64,000 nucleotides of DNA from JACVRW01 sp963757815 (GCA_963757815.1 CAVWSN010000036.1:62001-126000); one strand, 5' to 3'; positions 40,684-50,486 are shown, numbered from the stretch's first letter. Notes: generated from the letters alone by a model not told the origin. Numbers and translations are program-made.

Positions 40684-41606
40684 CCGAGGCCGCGATCGGC
40701 TTCATGCGTCGCCTGCGCGAGGGCCTTGAAGCCGGCCTCGACCTGCCGGAGGCGATCGCCCGCGGCGCGACCGCGCTTCCGAGCGACACCCGAGCGACGG
40801 TCGAGCGGCTGCTGGAGCGGATGGAGGGTCACTACACCGAGGACGAGTGGGGCTTCGACGAGGAGTTCGCCGACCTCGTCGAGCCCTTCTTCGGCTTTCT
40901 CTACGACAGCTGGTGGCGCGTGCAGGCCGAGGGCGCCGAGCGCGTGCCCGCCCACGGCCGCGCGCTGCTCGCCGCCAACCACGCGGGGATCCTGCCCTGG
41001 GACGCGACGATGATCTCGGTCGCGCTCCTGCGCGAGCATCCGCTGCCCCGCCACCCGCGCTTCCTCGTCCTCAACTGGGCCTTCGAGCTGCCCTGGATCT
41101 CGACCGCCATCCGCAGGGTCGGCGGCGTCGTGGCCTCGCCGTACAACGCGTTGCGGCTGCTCGAGCAGGACAAGCTCGTCGCCGTCTTCCCGGAGGGTGT
41201 CAAGGGCACCGGCAAGCCCTATTCGGAGCGCTACCGGCTCCAGCGCTTCGGGCGCGGAGGCTTCGTCGAGATCGCGCTCCGCGCGGGCGCGCCGATCGTT
41301 CCGGTGGCTGTCGTGGGGAGCGAGGAGATCTACCCGAAGCTGGCCGACGTGCCCGCGCTGGCCCGTCTGATCGGCGCGCCGTTCTTCCCCGTCACGCCGA
41401 CGTTCCCCTGGCTCGGTCCGCTCGGCGTGGTGCCACTGCCGTCACGCTGGAGGATCGAGTTCCTCGACCCCATCGACACCGCGGCCTACGGGCCCGAGGC
41501 CGCGGCCGACCGTGCGCTCGTCCTGGAGCTCTCCGAGCGCGTCCGCGCCGCGGTCCAGGAAGCGCTGTACGTGAACCTCGTTCGCCGGGGACCTGCCTTC
41601 GTGTGA
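40680..41606 (+). CDS. PlsC-type lysophospholipid/glycerophosphate acyltransferase
   Basis: A 308-residue membrane-associated acyltransferase. The first about 85 residues are a helical extension. ALLAANHAGILPWDATMIS has the catalytic His and Asp, spaced six apart rather than the usual four as in a related subgroup. LVAVFPEGVKGTGKPYSERY is the substrate FPEG motif and APIVPVAVVGSEEIYP the conserved block IV. It transfers an acyl chain to a glycerol-phosphate-type acceptor. It is coupled to the epimerase-like gene by a 4-bp overlap. Confidence 0.9.
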   Translation: MTEAAIGFMRRLREGLEAGLDLPEAIARGATALPSDTRATVERLLERMEGHYTEDEWGFDEEFADLVEPFFGFLYDSWWRVQAEGAERVPAHGRALLAANHAGILPWDATMISVALLREHPLPRHPRFLVLNWAFELPWISTAIRRVGGVVASPYNALRLLEQDKLVAVFPEGVKGTGKPYSERYRLQRFGRGGFVEIALRAGAPIVPVAVVGSEEIYPKLADVPALARLIGAPFFPVTPTFPWLGPLGVVPLPSRWRIEFLDPIDTAAYGPEAAADRALVLELSERVRAAVQEALYVNLVRRGPAFV

Positions 41607-41622
41607 GGTACCTTGGAGTGGG

Positions 41623-43347
41623 ATGCGTCGGTCGGGCGTCGCAGCAACCTTCCTTCTCGTCGCGCTTTCGCTGCTGACAGGAACGGCTCACGCCGCGCCG
41701 GATGACCCCTGGGTTGCCTATGTCGTCAACTCGGTCGTGACCAGGGACGGCCAGCAGTCGGCGGTGCTCCTGCGCATGAACCCTGCCACGGGCGCGCTCG
41801 AGGAGGTCTCGCGCAACAGCAGCGCTCAGGGGACGCTGTTCCGGCACCCCTACGACGTCGCGGTTGCGCCGGGCGCGCGCAGCCTCTACGTGGTTGACAT
41901 GGGCGAGTTCGCCGAAGGGGCAACCCCGGCCGCCGACGGGCGAATCATCCGTGTGGACCCGGCGAGCGGCGCGCAGACGGTGGTCTCGGCGGGCGGTGAG
42001 CTCGTCGACCCGGCCGGAATCGCCGTGGCGCCCGACGGGACGCTCTTCGTCGTCGAGAACGTCGGCCTGGGCCCGGCCCGCGACCCCGCGGTCGTCCGGA
42101 TCGATCCAGCCACGGGCGCGCAGAGCGTGGTCACGCGCGGAGGCAACCTCTGTTACCCCTTCGGGATCGCCGTGGAGCCGAACGGCGTCCTGGTCGTGAC
42201 CGACTTCGGGGATCTGATCGTCGGGGGGCAGCCGCAGATCGACTGTCCGCAGAACTTCGGCGCGGTCTACCGGGTGAACCCGGGCACCGGCGCCCAGTCA
42301 GTCCTCTCCTTCAACCAGGTGCCGAGTCCGGGGAACCTGCTGCGGGGCGTCTTCGGCGCGGCGGTCGAGCCCGGCGGCGGCATCCTCGTCGTGAACCAGA
42401 CAGGGGCCCAGGCGGCCGTTGCGTCGCTCAACCCCGCCAACGGCGAGCAGACGGCGGTCACCCCCAACTCGAGCACGGCCGACGCGTTCGAGCTTCCCCA
42501 GCGCGTCGCGGTCCTTCCCGACGGCAACCTGCTCGTGGCTGACTACGCGCTCAACGACCTGGAGGGCGGGCTGGTCCTCGTCGAGCGCTCAACCGGCGCG
42601 GCCCGGATCCTGCGCCAGGGCACGCTCTTCAACAACCCGCTCGGCGTTGCGCTGGTCGTGAACCGCGCGCCGGCCGCCACGATCAGGCTGGTCCCGCGCA
42701 AGGTCGCCGGCGGCGAGTGGGTCACCTTCGATGCGGCGGGCTCGTCGGATCCCGAGGGGCTTCCGCTGCGCTACGCCTGGGACCTGAACGGCGACGGGTC
42801 GTTCGAGAGCTCCACCGGGGCGGTGCCGAGAGCGCGATCGCGCTTCGGATCGAGCACCACCCTCACCCCGCGCGTGCGCGTGATGGACCCGCACGGCGGG
42901 GACACCGTCGCCGCGTCCGCGTCGCCGCTCGTGGTCGATGCGATCCGGCCCGTGATCTCGGGCTTCCGCGCCTCCGCGCGCCGGATCGCCCCGTCCGCCG
43001 GCCAAGCCGAGGCCGCGCTGGCGCAGGCCGTCCGCTTCCGCTTCCGGCTGTCGGAGCGGGCGCGCGTGCGGATCGCGATCCAGCGGGGCCTGACCGGCCG
43101 CCGCAAGGGCCGCAGCTGCGTGGCGCCCGGCCGCGCGCGCCGGGGCGCGAAGCCCTGCACGCGCTGGCGCACGATCACGAGCCTGCGCAGGCGCGCGGCG
43201 CCCGGACCGAACAGCATCCGCTTCGCGGGCAAGGTCCGCGGCCGTGCGCTCAAGCCCGGCCGCTACCGCGGCCTGGCACTGGCCACCGACAGCGTGGGCA
43301 ACCTTTCGCGGCCGCGCTCCGCGGGCTTCCGCGTAGTCGCGCGCTAG
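41623..43347 (+). CDS. Secreted beta-propeller (NHL/SMP-30-like) protein with PKD domain
   Basis: A 574-residue exported protein. The signal peptide ends at LLTGTAHAAP. About seven blades of the form RVDPASGAQTVVSAGGELVDP-AGIAVAPDGTLFVVE repeat through residue 345. A PKD-type Ig domain follows (VTFDAAGSSDPEGLPLRYAW DLNGDGSFE, about 360-420). The last about 130 residues are Arg-rich and end LALATDSVGNLSRPRSAGFR, a common cell-surface ending in these bacteria. No catalytic residues are seen; a surface binding role is likely. It is convergent with the acyl reductase gene, overlapping by 4 bp. Confidence 0.85.
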   Translation: MRRSGVAATFLLVALSLLTGTAHAAPDDPWVAYVVNSVVTRDGQQSAVLLRMNPATGALEEVSRNSSAQGTLFRHPYDVAVAPGARSLYVVDMGEFAEGATPAADGRIIRVDPASGAQTVVSAGGELVDPAGIAVAPDGTLFVVENVGLGPARDPAVVRIDPATGAQSVVTRGGNLCYPFGIAVEPNGVLVVTDFGDLIVGGQPQIDCPQNFGAVYRVNPGTGAQSVLSFNQVPSPGNLLRGVFGAAVEPGGGILVVNQTGAQAAVASLNPANGEQTAVTPNSSTADAFELPQRVAVLPDGNLLVADYALNDLEGGLVLVERSTGAARILRQGTLFNNPLGVALVVNRAPAATIRLVPRKVAGGEWVTFDAAGSSDPEGLPLRYAWDLNGDGSFESSTGAVPRARSRFGSSTTLTPRVRVMDPHGGDTVAASASPLVVDAIRPVISGFRASARRIAPSAGQAEAALAQAVRFRFRLSERARVRIAIQRGLTGRRKGRSCVAPGRARRGAKPCTRWRTITSLRRRAAPGPNSIRFAGKVRGRALKPGRYRGLALATDSVGNLSRPRSAGFRVVAR

Positions 43348-45347
43348 AAGTGCACCCCGCGTAGGAGGTAGGCCATCGCCACCGCCTCGGTGGACATCTC
43401 CTGGCTGCCCGTCTTCTCCTCGGCCGGCGCGGGCTTGGCGTCCTTGCCCTTCTTGGCCGCCGCCGAGTCGGGGAAGAGGTCGTAGGCCGTGTGCAGGACG
43501 ATGTCGACGCTCTTCGGCGACACCGCGTAGAGGACCTCTCCGAAGGTCCCGAGGCGCGAGGCCAGGCGCTTCGGCTTGTCGATCATCGCGTCGGTGAGCA
43601 TCTTGGCCGCCTCCTCCGGCGTGAGCGTGGGGAAGGCCTTGTAGATGTCGGTCGGCGCGATCATCGGCGTCCGCACGAGCGGCATGTAGATGGTGGTGAA
43701 CTTGACGTTGTCCGCCACGCACTCCGGCGCCACACAGCGCGAGAACGCGTCCAGCGCGGCCTTCGAGGCAACGTAGGCCGAGAAGCGCGGCGTGTTCGTC
43801 TGCACCCCGATCGAGCTGACGTTGATGATGTGCCCTGACTTGCGCTCGCGCATCCCCGGCAGGAAGGCGAGGATCAGCTTGAGGGCGCCGAAGTAGTTGA
43901 GCTGGATCGTGCGCTCGAAGTCGTGGAAACGGTCGTACGAGCGCGCCACTGAGCGACGGATCGAGCGCCCGGCGTTGTTCACGAGCACGTCGATCCCGCC
44001 GTGTACCTCGAGCACCTCGGCGGCGAGCCTGTCGATGTCGTCGAGGTCGGACAGGTCGGCCGGGTGCACGTGCGCCGTGCCGCCCGCCTCCTCCACCTGC
44101 GTGGCGACCTCCTCGAGCTTCTCGCGCGTGCGCGAGACGAGCAGCACCTCGCCGCCCGCCTCACCGACCTTGATCGCGGTCTCGAGCCCGATCCCGCTCG
44201 ACGCCCCCGTGATGAGGATCTTCTTGCCCCGGATCGCGCTCGCAAGCGAGCGCTCGCGGAACAGGTCGGGATCGAGGTTGCGCTCCCAGTAGTCCCAGAT
44301 CCGCGGCGCGTAGGTGGACAACGGCGGCACCGCGATCCCGGTGCCGGTGAGCGCGCGCTGGCTGTCGCGAGCGTCGAACTTGCAGTTGAAGCCCCGGTTC
44401 TCCATTGCCGCCGGCGGGATGCCGAGGTCGCGCAGGAGCTGCTCGCGGATGCGCTTGACCGTCGGGAGCGCCTTCACGCCCGCGCGCACGGGCTTCGGGA
44501 TCGCTTCGGTCATGTGCTGGTCCACGCGCATGGCGAACTGAGGGGCGTGGGCCGCCTTGGCGAACTCGTTGATCGCCTCGCCCACGGTCATCGGCTCCGG
44601 GTTGACGAGGTGGAAGGTGTCCGACGGCAGGTCGTCGTCGTCGAGGTGGGCGATGTGGTCCATCGCCTTGGCGACGAAGTCCACGGGCACGATGTTGGTC
44701 TGGCCGCCCTGCGGGCCGGCCAGCGGGAACCACTCGGGCAGCGCGTGGCGCAGCTTCTGGATGACCTTGAAGAAGTAGTAGGGGCCGTCGATCTTGTCCA
44801 TCTCGCCGGTCTCGGAGTGGCCGACGACGATGCCCGGCCTGAAGACGATCGTCTTCGTCTCGACGCCCTCCCGCACGAGCCGCTCGGACTCGTACTTCGT
44901 GCGGTGGTAGTGGTGGGGCAGGCGCTGCCCCTCGTCGAACATGTCCTCCTGGAACACGCCGCGGTACTCGCCGGCGACGGCGATCGAGCTGACGTGGTGG
45001 AAGCGGCCCACCTCGTGGGCGTTTGCGAACTCGATCACGTGCTGCGTGCCCTCGACGTTGGCGCGCTCGGAGGCCTCTTCGTCAGCCTCCACGTCGTAGA
45101 CCGCGGCGAGGTGGAACACGTGGTCGATGCGCTCGTCGAAGCCCTCTACTCCGAGACCCGGCTTCGACAGGTCCCCCGCCACCGGGACGATGCGGCCGTC
45201 CGGCGCGTCGAGACGCTGGACGAGCGCGTCGAGCTTGCCGCGCGAGCCCTCGCGGACGAGCACGTGGATCGTTCCCTCGCGCTCGAGCAGCTCGGCCACG
45301 AGGTGCCGTCCGATGAAGCCCGTCGCGCCGGTGACGAAGTAGTTCAA
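43344..45347 (-). CDS. Two-domain fatty acyl-CoA reductase-like protein (male-sterility-type NAD domain plus SDR)
   Basis: A 667-residue enzyme. The N-terminal extended Rossmann domain starts MNYFVTGATGFIGRHLVAEL and contains the YHRTKYESE catalytic Tyr-Lys (about residues 148-156). The C-terminal classical SDR domain begins KKILITGASSGIGLETAIKV, with LVNNAGRSIRR, NVSSIGVQ and YVASKAALDAFS. This arrangement matches mycobacterial AcrA1-like acyl-CoA reductases that convert fatty acyl-CoA to aldehyde or alcohol, for example for wax esters. ATG 45347 follows GGAGGATC. It is divergent from the cyclase gene across a 222-bp gap. Confidence 0.85.
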   Translation of the reverse strand: MNYFVTGATGFIGRHLVAELLEREGTIHVLVREGSRGKLDALVQRLDAPDGRIVPVAGDLSKPGLGVEGFDERIDHVFHLAAVYDVEADEEASERANVEGTQHVIEFANAHEVGRFHHVSSIAVAGEYRGVFQEDMFDEGQRLPHHYHRTKYESERLVREGVETKTIVFRPGIVVGHSETGEMDKIDGPYYFFKVIQKLRHALPEWFPLAGPQGGQTNIVPVDFVAKAMDHIAHLDDDDLPSDTFHLVNPEPMTVGEAINEFAKAAHAPQFAMRVDQHMTEAIPKPVRAGVKALPTVKRIREQLLRDLGIPPAAMENRGFNCKFDARDSQRALTGTGIAVPPLSTYAPRIWDYWERNLDPDLFRERSLASAIRGKKILITGASSGIGLETAIKVGEAGGEVLLVSRTREKLEEVATQVEEAGGTAHVHPADLSDLDDIDRLAAEVLEVHGGIDVLVNNAGRSIRRSVARSYDRFHDFERTIQLNYFGALKLILAFLPGMRERKSGHIINVSSIGVQTNTPRFSAYVASKAALDAFSRCVAPECVADNVKFTTIYMPLVRTPMIAPTDIYKAFPTLTPEEAAKMLTDAMIDKPKRLASRLGTFGEVLYAVSPKSVDIVLHTAYDLFPDSAAAKKGKDAKPAPAEEKTGSQEMSTEAVAMAYLLRGVHF

Positions 45348-45569
45348 GGATCCTCCATCCCTGGTGTGGGACTGCGGCGCCGATCCTATTTGACTCCTCG
45401 TGGCGGGCGCGCGAAACTAGGCGCAGAACCTGTAGAGACCGGTTGGCGCTGTGTCGCCACCGGCCTACGTGGCGGCCTGACGCCCGCGGCGCAAGGGCGA
45501 GTTAACCCTTCGACTCCGCCCTTGTCGCCTCGAAAGCCGCTTCCTTGGCAGACTCGCAAGGGAAGCGTT

Positions 45570-46766
45570 GTGGACGAAGTACTCAGCCTCAAAGAAGCCG
45601 CCGAGCGGGTCGGCGTCACGCCGGCGACGCTGCGCCGCTGGGCGCAGTCCGGCGTCATCCCGGAGGTCGACGGCAAGGGCGTCTGGACGCGGGCGGCGGT
45701 CGCGCACGCCCGCATCGTCGCGCGCCTGCGCCAGCGCGGGCACAGGCTCGAGCACATCAGGGAGGCGGGCCGGCAGGGGCGGCTCGCCTACGGCTACATC
45801 GAGGAGATCTTCAGCCCGCCCGAGCACGTCATCTCCCTCAAGGACGCGTCGAAGGAGACCGGCCTCGACGAGGAGCTGATCGAGCGCTGCTGGATGAGCC
45901 TCGGCCTGCCTCGCGAGGGCCTCGAGCAGCTCGGAGAGGACGACGTCGAGGCGCTCCGCTACCTCGCCTCGGTGCTCGAGGCGGGCTTCCCACTGGTGGC
46001 TCTCCTCCAGCTGATGCGGGTCTACGGGCAGGCGCTCGCGCAGATCGCCGACGCCGAGGTCCGGCTCTTCCACATCTACGTGCACGAGCCGCTCATGCGC
46101 GAGGGCGTACCGGGGCTCCAGATCGCCGAGGAGATGGAGGGCCTGGCGCGTGACCTGCTGCCGCTGGCCTCGCCGCTCATGGACTACATGCACCAGCGCT
46201 ACCTCGGCCACTTCGTCGAGCAGGACGTGGTCGGGCACATGGAGGCGGAGCTCGAGGAGGAGGAATCGGCGCTGGGCCGGGTGCGGGTGGCGATCGCGTT
46301 CGCCGACCTCGCCGGCTACACGCGCTTCACCGAGGAGGAGGGCGAGGAGGAGGCGCTGTCCTCCGTCGAGCGTTTCGTCGAGGGCGTGTCGAGCTCCCTC
46401 CCCGAGGACGCGCGGGTGGTAAAGACGATCGGCGACGAGGTCATGCTCGTGGGCCACGACGCGCCCGCTCTCGTCGACTGGGCGGTCGGCTTCACGGGCC
46501 AGTGGAAGGAGCGGCCCGAGCCGCGCATCGGCATCCACTTCGGCGTTGCCCTCTATCGCGACGGTGACTACTTCGGCCGCGAGGTCAACTTCGCCTCGCG
46601 GATCGTGGCCCGGGCCCGCGGCGGCGAGGTGCTCGTGAGCGACGCCGTCGTCGACTCGGTCGGCGGCGGGTCGCAGCTCGCGTTCGAGGCGATCGGCCAG
46701 GTCAAACTCAAGGGCTTCGACGAGTCCCATCAGCTCTGTCGGGCCACGCCGCGCGAGGGCTCGTGA
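45570..46766 (+). CDS. DNA-binding adenylyl/guanylyl cyclase: MerR-type HTH domains plus class III cyclase domain
   Basis: A 398-residue protein. Residues 4-75 are a MerR-like winged helix (LSLKEAAERVGVTPATLRRW, then ARLRQRGHRLEHIREA). A second degenerate copy follows (ISLKDASKETGLDEELIERC ... LGEDDVEALRYL), then a helical linker. Residues about 230-395 form a class III cyclase domain: AIAFADLAGYTRFTEEEG (first metal Asp), VVKTIGDEVMLVG (second metal Asp), FGVALYRDGDYFGREVNFAS RI. So it may make cAMP or sense a nucleotide while bound to DNA. GTG 45570. Its stop overlaps the tilS start. Confidence 0.88.
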   Translation: MDEVLSLKEAAERVGVTPATLRRWAQSGVIPEVDGKGVWTRAAVAHARIVARLRQRGHRLEHIREAGRQGRLAYGYIEEIFSPPEHVISLKDASKETGLDEELIERCWMSLGLPREGLEQLGEDDVEALRYLASVLEAGFPLVALLQLMRVYGQALAQIADAEVRLFHIYVHEPLMREGVPGLQIAEEMEGLARDLLPLASPLMDYMHQRYLGHFVEQDVVGHMEAELEEEESALGRVRVAIAFADLAGYTRFTEEEGEEEALSSVERFVEGVSSSLPEDARVVKTIGDEVMLVGHDAPALVDWAVGFTGQWKERPEPRIGIHFGVALYRDGDYFGREVNFASRIVARARGGEVLVSDAVVDSVGGGSQLAFEAIGQVKLKGFDESHQLCRATPREGS

Positions 46767-48056
46767 GCGAGGCTCCGCTCGACGCGGCGCGCGCGAGCGG
46801 CCTGGTCCGCCCCGGCGAGCCGCTCCTCGTGTTGCTCTCGGGCGGCGGGGACTCCGTCTGCCTGCTGGATGTGGCGCTGCGCGTCGACGCGCGCGTCTCC
46901 GCCCTGCACGTGAACTACGGGCTACGCGAGGGAGCGGATGCTGACGAGACGTTCGTGCGGGAGCTCTGCGAGCGCCTCGCGCGTGACGCTGCACGCGGAG
47001 CGGGTCGAGCTCCCGGAGCGCGGCAACCTCCAGGAGCGTGCGCGCGAGGCCCGCTACACGCTGGCCGAGCGCCTGGCCGAGCGCGACTACGCGGCCGCGC
47101 ACACCGCGAGCGACCAGGCCGAGACGGTCCTCTACCGGCTGGCCGTATCGCCCGGCTCGCGGTCGCTCCACGGCATGGCGCCGCGCCGCGGACGGCTCGT
47201 GCGCCCGTTGCTCGCGGTCACGCGCGAAGAGGTCCGCGGCTACCTGCGCGCTCGCGGGCTCGACTGGCGCGAGGACCCCTCGAACTCCGACCGGCGCTTC
47301 GCCCGCGCACGCGTGCGTCACGACGTGCTCACGGCGCTGCGTGAGATCGGACCGGCGGCGGAGCGGACGATCGCCGAGACGGCCAGGCAGCTCAGGGAGG
47401 AAGCCGACGTGCTCGAGGGCGCCGTCGAGGCGGCGCTCGACGAGCTCGGTGGCGGGCCGGCCGTCTCGCTTGCCGCGTTGCGCGAGCACCCACCGGCGGT
47501 GCGACGGCTCGTCCTGCGCGAGCTCGCGGGGAGGGCCGCGCCCGCGGGAGCCGGACCGGTTTCACTCAGTCGCCGCGAGGCAGGGGAGATCCTCGCACTC
47601 GGCGAGCACGGCACGGCCTCGCTCGACCTCGGCGGCGGGCTGCGCGCGGTGGCCGAGTACGGAACGCTGCGCTTCACGTCCGCCGAGGAGCCCGAGCCGC
47701 CTGCGCCGGCGCCGCTCCCGGTGCCCGGCCGGGCACGCTTTGGCGACTGGGAGATCGAGGCGGAGCCGGGCTCGCCTGGCGACGTCTCGGTGTCGGCCGC
47801 GTCGCTCGTTCCCGGCGCGACCGTGCGTGCCTGGCGTGAGGGCGACCGGATGCGGCCGCTGGGTCTCGGCGGCACGAAGACCCTGCAGGACCTCTTCACC
47901 GACCGCAAGATCCCGCGCGCGCTGCGGCACACGCTCCCGGTGGTGGAGTCGGGCGGCCAGGTCGCCTGGGTGGCAGGCGTCGCGCTCGACGAGCGCTTCG
48001 CCGCACGGCCGGGCGAGCCGAGCGTCGGCCTCTCGGCTCGGCTTGCGCGCGGCTGA
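46763..48056 (+). CDS. tilS: tRNA(Ile)-lysidine synthetase, frameshifted
   Basis: The enzyme that adds lysine to C34 of tRNA-Ile(CAU), about 431 residues after correction. LLVLLSGGGDSVCLLDVALR is the PP-loop ATP site and ALHVNYGLREGADADETF follows. One extra base in gcgc at 46979-46982 shifts the frame; joining restores LCERL to VTLHAERVELPERGNLQERA. Then AAHTASDQAETVLYRLAVSP, WREDPSNSDRRFARARVRHD and a C-terminal TilS domain (MRPLGLGGTKTLQDLFTDRK IP). The gene is essential in almost all bacteria, so the break is very probably a sequence error. It is coupled to the cyclase gene (GTGA). Confidence 0.92.
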
Positions 48057-48074
48057 CCGGCGCGTCGGCGTCGC

Positions 48075-48704
48075 TCAGTCCGTGCCGAACACGCGGTCGC
48101 CGGCGTCGCCGAGGCCGGGGCGGATGTAGGCGTTCTCGTCGAGCTCGCGGTCGAGCACGGCGGTCCAGACGGGCACCTCCGGGTGGTGCTGCTCCACGGC
48201 GGCGAGGCCCTCGGGCGCCACCACCAGGCACACGAGCGAGAGCCGCGTGGCGCCGCGCGCCTTCAGCCGGTCGAGCGCGTGCACGGCGCTGCCGCCGGTC
48301 GCGAGCATCGGATCGACGACGAACACGAAGGCGTCGTCGAGCCGCGGCGGCAGCCGCTCGTAGTACTCGAACGGCTCGTGGGTCTCCTCGTCGCGGTACA
48401 GCCCCAGGTGGCCCACGCGGGCGTCGGGCAGGAGCCGCAGGAAGGCGTCCACCATGCCCAGGCCCGCCCGCAGGACCGGCACGACGGCGATCTCCTTCGG
48501 CAGCCGGCTGCCGGTGGTGCGCTCGAGCGGCGTCTCGATCTCCACCTCCTCCACAGGCAGGTCGCGAGCCGCCTCGACCGCCAGGATCGCGGAGGCCTCG
48601 AACAGGGCCTGGCGGAAGGCGCCGTGGCCGGTCGAGCGATCGCGCAGGACGGAGAGCCGGTCCGCCAGAACAGGGTGGTCGACGACGACTACGCGCTGCG
48701 GCAT
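48075..48704 (-). CDS. upp: Uracil phosphoribosyltransferase
   Basis: A 209-residue enzyme converting uracil and PRPP to UMP. VVDHPVLADRLSVLRDRST is the N-terminal signature, VPVLRAGLGMVDAFLRLLP the flexible loop, and FVFVVDPMLATGGSAVHALD the PRPP-binding loop. YIRPGLGDAGDRVFGTD is the conserved uracil-binding C-terminus. ATG 48704. It salvages uracil released by the thymidine/pyrimidine phosphorylase encoded nearby, but is transcribed oppositely to that cluster. Confidence 0.97.
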   Translation of the reverse strand: MPQRVVVVDHPVLADRLSVLRDRSTGHGAFRQALFEASAILAVEAARDLPVEEVEIETPLERTTGSRLPKEIAVVPVLRAGLGMVDAFLRLLPDARVGHLGLYRDEETHEPFEYYERLPPRLDDAFVFVVDPMLATGGSAVHALDRLKARGATRLSLVCLVVAPEGLAAVEQHHPEVPVWTAVLDRELDENAYIRPGLGDAGDRVFGTD

Positions 48705-48769
48705 GGGGCGAAGATAGCCGCAAGCGCGCGGTCGGCCGCGTGCGCGCGGATCGATAGATTCGCCCGCCC

Positions 48770-49675
48770 TTGACCGCACCCAGCCGCAACATCGAGATCA
48801 AGGCGCGCGTCCGCGATCCGGGCCGCACGCTCGGGCTCGCGCTCGGCCTCGGGGCGGAGGACCGCGGCGAGATCTCGCAGCGCGACACCTACTTCACGCG
48901 CGCGCGCGGTCGGCTCAAGCTGCGCGAGCAGGAGCCCGGAGAGGACGAGCTGATCCAGTATCGGCGCGCCGACGAGGCGGGGGCGCGCACAAGCAGCTAC
49001 CGGCGCGTGCCCGCAGGCTCCGCCGCTGGGCTGCGAGAGGCACTCGACGCGGCGCTCGGGACGCTCGTCGTGGTGGAGAAGCGCCGGCGCCTGCTGCTGC
49101 TCGACGAGGTGCGCATCCATCTCGACGAGGTCGAGGGGCTCGGCAGCTACCTGGAGCTCGAGGCGGTCGCCGGCGCCGGTTCCGACCTCGACGAGGAGCA
49201 CGCCAAGGTGGCCAGGCTGCGCGCCGAGCTCGAGGTGGACGACGACGCGCTCGTGGCCGAGAGCTACTCCGACCTCCTCCTCGACTCCCCGGAGCTGCTG
49301 CTGCGCGCCGCCGCGGAGGCGATGCAGCACGCCTACGCCCCCTACTCGAACTTCAAGGTCGGGGCGGCGCTGCTGGCGGACGGCGGCGGAATTTACGCGG
49401 GCGCCAACGTGGAGAACGCCTCCTACCCGCAGGGTCAGTGTGCGGAGACGTCGGCGATCGGCGCGCTCGTGGCCGCGGGTGAGACGCGCATCGCGGCGGT
49501 GGCGGTCACGGCCGAGCGGATGGACATCTGCCCTCCGTGCGGCGGCTGCCGCCAGCGCCTGTCCGAGCTCGGAGGCGCTGAGACGCCGGTGTATCTCGGC
49601 CGGCCCGGCGGCCCGCTCGAGACGACGACGATCGGTGCGCTGCTGCCGCTCGCGTTCGACCTGGACACACCGTGA
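48770..49675 (+). CDS. cdd: CYTH-domain / cytidine deaminase fusion
   Basis: A 301-residue protein starting at TTG 48770. Residues 1-170 are a CYTH (triphosphate tunnel) domain: RNIEIKARVRDP, ISQRDTYFTRARGRLKLREQ, VVVEKRRRLLLLDEVRIHLD, LGSYLELEAV and a typical CYTH end, ESYSDLLL. Residues about 175-301 are a complete cytidine deaminase: HAYAPYSNFKVGAALLADGG, zinc motifs QCAETSAIG and ICPPCGGCRQRL. The deaminase turns cytidine to uridine; the CYTH part may cleave a triphosphate. No start codon lies between the domains, so the fusion looks real. The stop overlaps the next start. Confidence 0.88.
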   Translation: MTAPSRNIEIKARVRDPGRTLGLALGLGAEDRGEISQRDTYFTRARGRLKLREQEPGEDELIQYRRADEAGARTSSYRRVPAGSAAGLREALDAALGTLVVVEKRRRLLLLDEVRIHLDEVEGLGSYLELEAVAGAGSDLDEEHAKVARLRAELEVDDDALVAESYSDLLLDSPELLLRAAAEAMQHAYAPYSNFKVGAALLADGGGIYAGANVENASYPQGQCAETSAIGALVAAGETRIAAVAVTAERMDICPPCGGCRQRLSELGGAETPVYLGRPGGPLETTTIGALLPLAFDLDTP

Positions 49676-50483
49676 GCTGGCGCGAGGCGGCGCGCGTGCT
49701 CGAGGAACGCGCCGGCCTGCGGCCGAAGCTCGGGGTCGTGCTCGGATCGGGGCTCGGTGCGGTGGCGGAGGCCGTGCGCGAGCCCACGGAGATCCCCTAC
49801 GAGGAACTGCCCGGCTTCCCGCAGCCGACCGTGGAGGGCCACGGCGGACGGGCGGTCTGGGTGAGATCGGCGGTGTGCCCGTGGCCCTGCTCCAGGGCCG
49901 CGCCCATCTCTACGAGGGCGGCCCCGTCGACGAGCTGCGCGACCCCGTGCGCGCGCTGTCCACCGCCGGCGCCGAGATCCTCGTGCTCACCAATGCCGCG
50001 GGATCGCTGCGCCGCGAGGTCGGCCCGGGCGAGCTGATGCTGATCACCGATCACCTGAACCTGAGCGGGACGAACGTGCTCACGGGACCGAACGAGGACG
50101 ACCTCGGCCCACGCTTTCCGAGCCTGCGCGACGCGTACGACCCAGGGCTGCGCGCCGAGCTGCAGGCCGCGGCCCGCGAGCTCGGCATCGGGCTTGCCGA
50201 GGGTGTTTACCTCGCCGTCGGCGGGCCGAGCTTCGAGACGCCCGCCGAGATCCGAGCCTTCCGGACGCTCGGCGCCGACGCGGTCGGGATGTCGACCGTC
50301 CACGAGACGATCGTGGCGCGCCACTGCGGCATGCGCGTGGCGGCGCTGTCCGCGATCACCAACTACGCCGAGGGAATGGCCGACGAGCCGCTCAGCCACG
50401 AGCAGACGCTGCGCGACGCCGCGCGTGCAGCCCAGAACCTCGCGCCGCTCCTGGTGCGCTTCGTCGAGCGCCTGGGAGCCTGA
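49672..50483 (+). CDS. Purine nucleoside phosphorylase, frameshifted
   Basis: About 270 residues, of the trimeric high-mass PNP family. LGVVLGSGLGAVAEAV is the phosphate site and IPYEELPGFPQPTVEGHGGR follows. A one-base deletion at 49857/49858 breaks the frame; restoring a C joins GRAV to LGEIGGVPVALLQGRAHLYE GG. LVLTNAAGSLRREVGPGELM LI, YLAVGGPSFETPAEIRAFRT and DAVGMSTVHETIVARHCGM complete it. It cleaves purine (deoxy)nucleosides to base and (deoxy)ribose-1-phosphate. GTG 49672 overlaps the deaminase stop. Confidence 0.92.
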
Positions 50484-50486
50484 GCG

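Noticed and set aside
44001..45569. Very long plus-strand frame ahead of the cyclase gene
   Set aside because: It is antisense to the two-domain acyl reductase, which has full catalytic motifs; only the part from GTG 45570 is coding.
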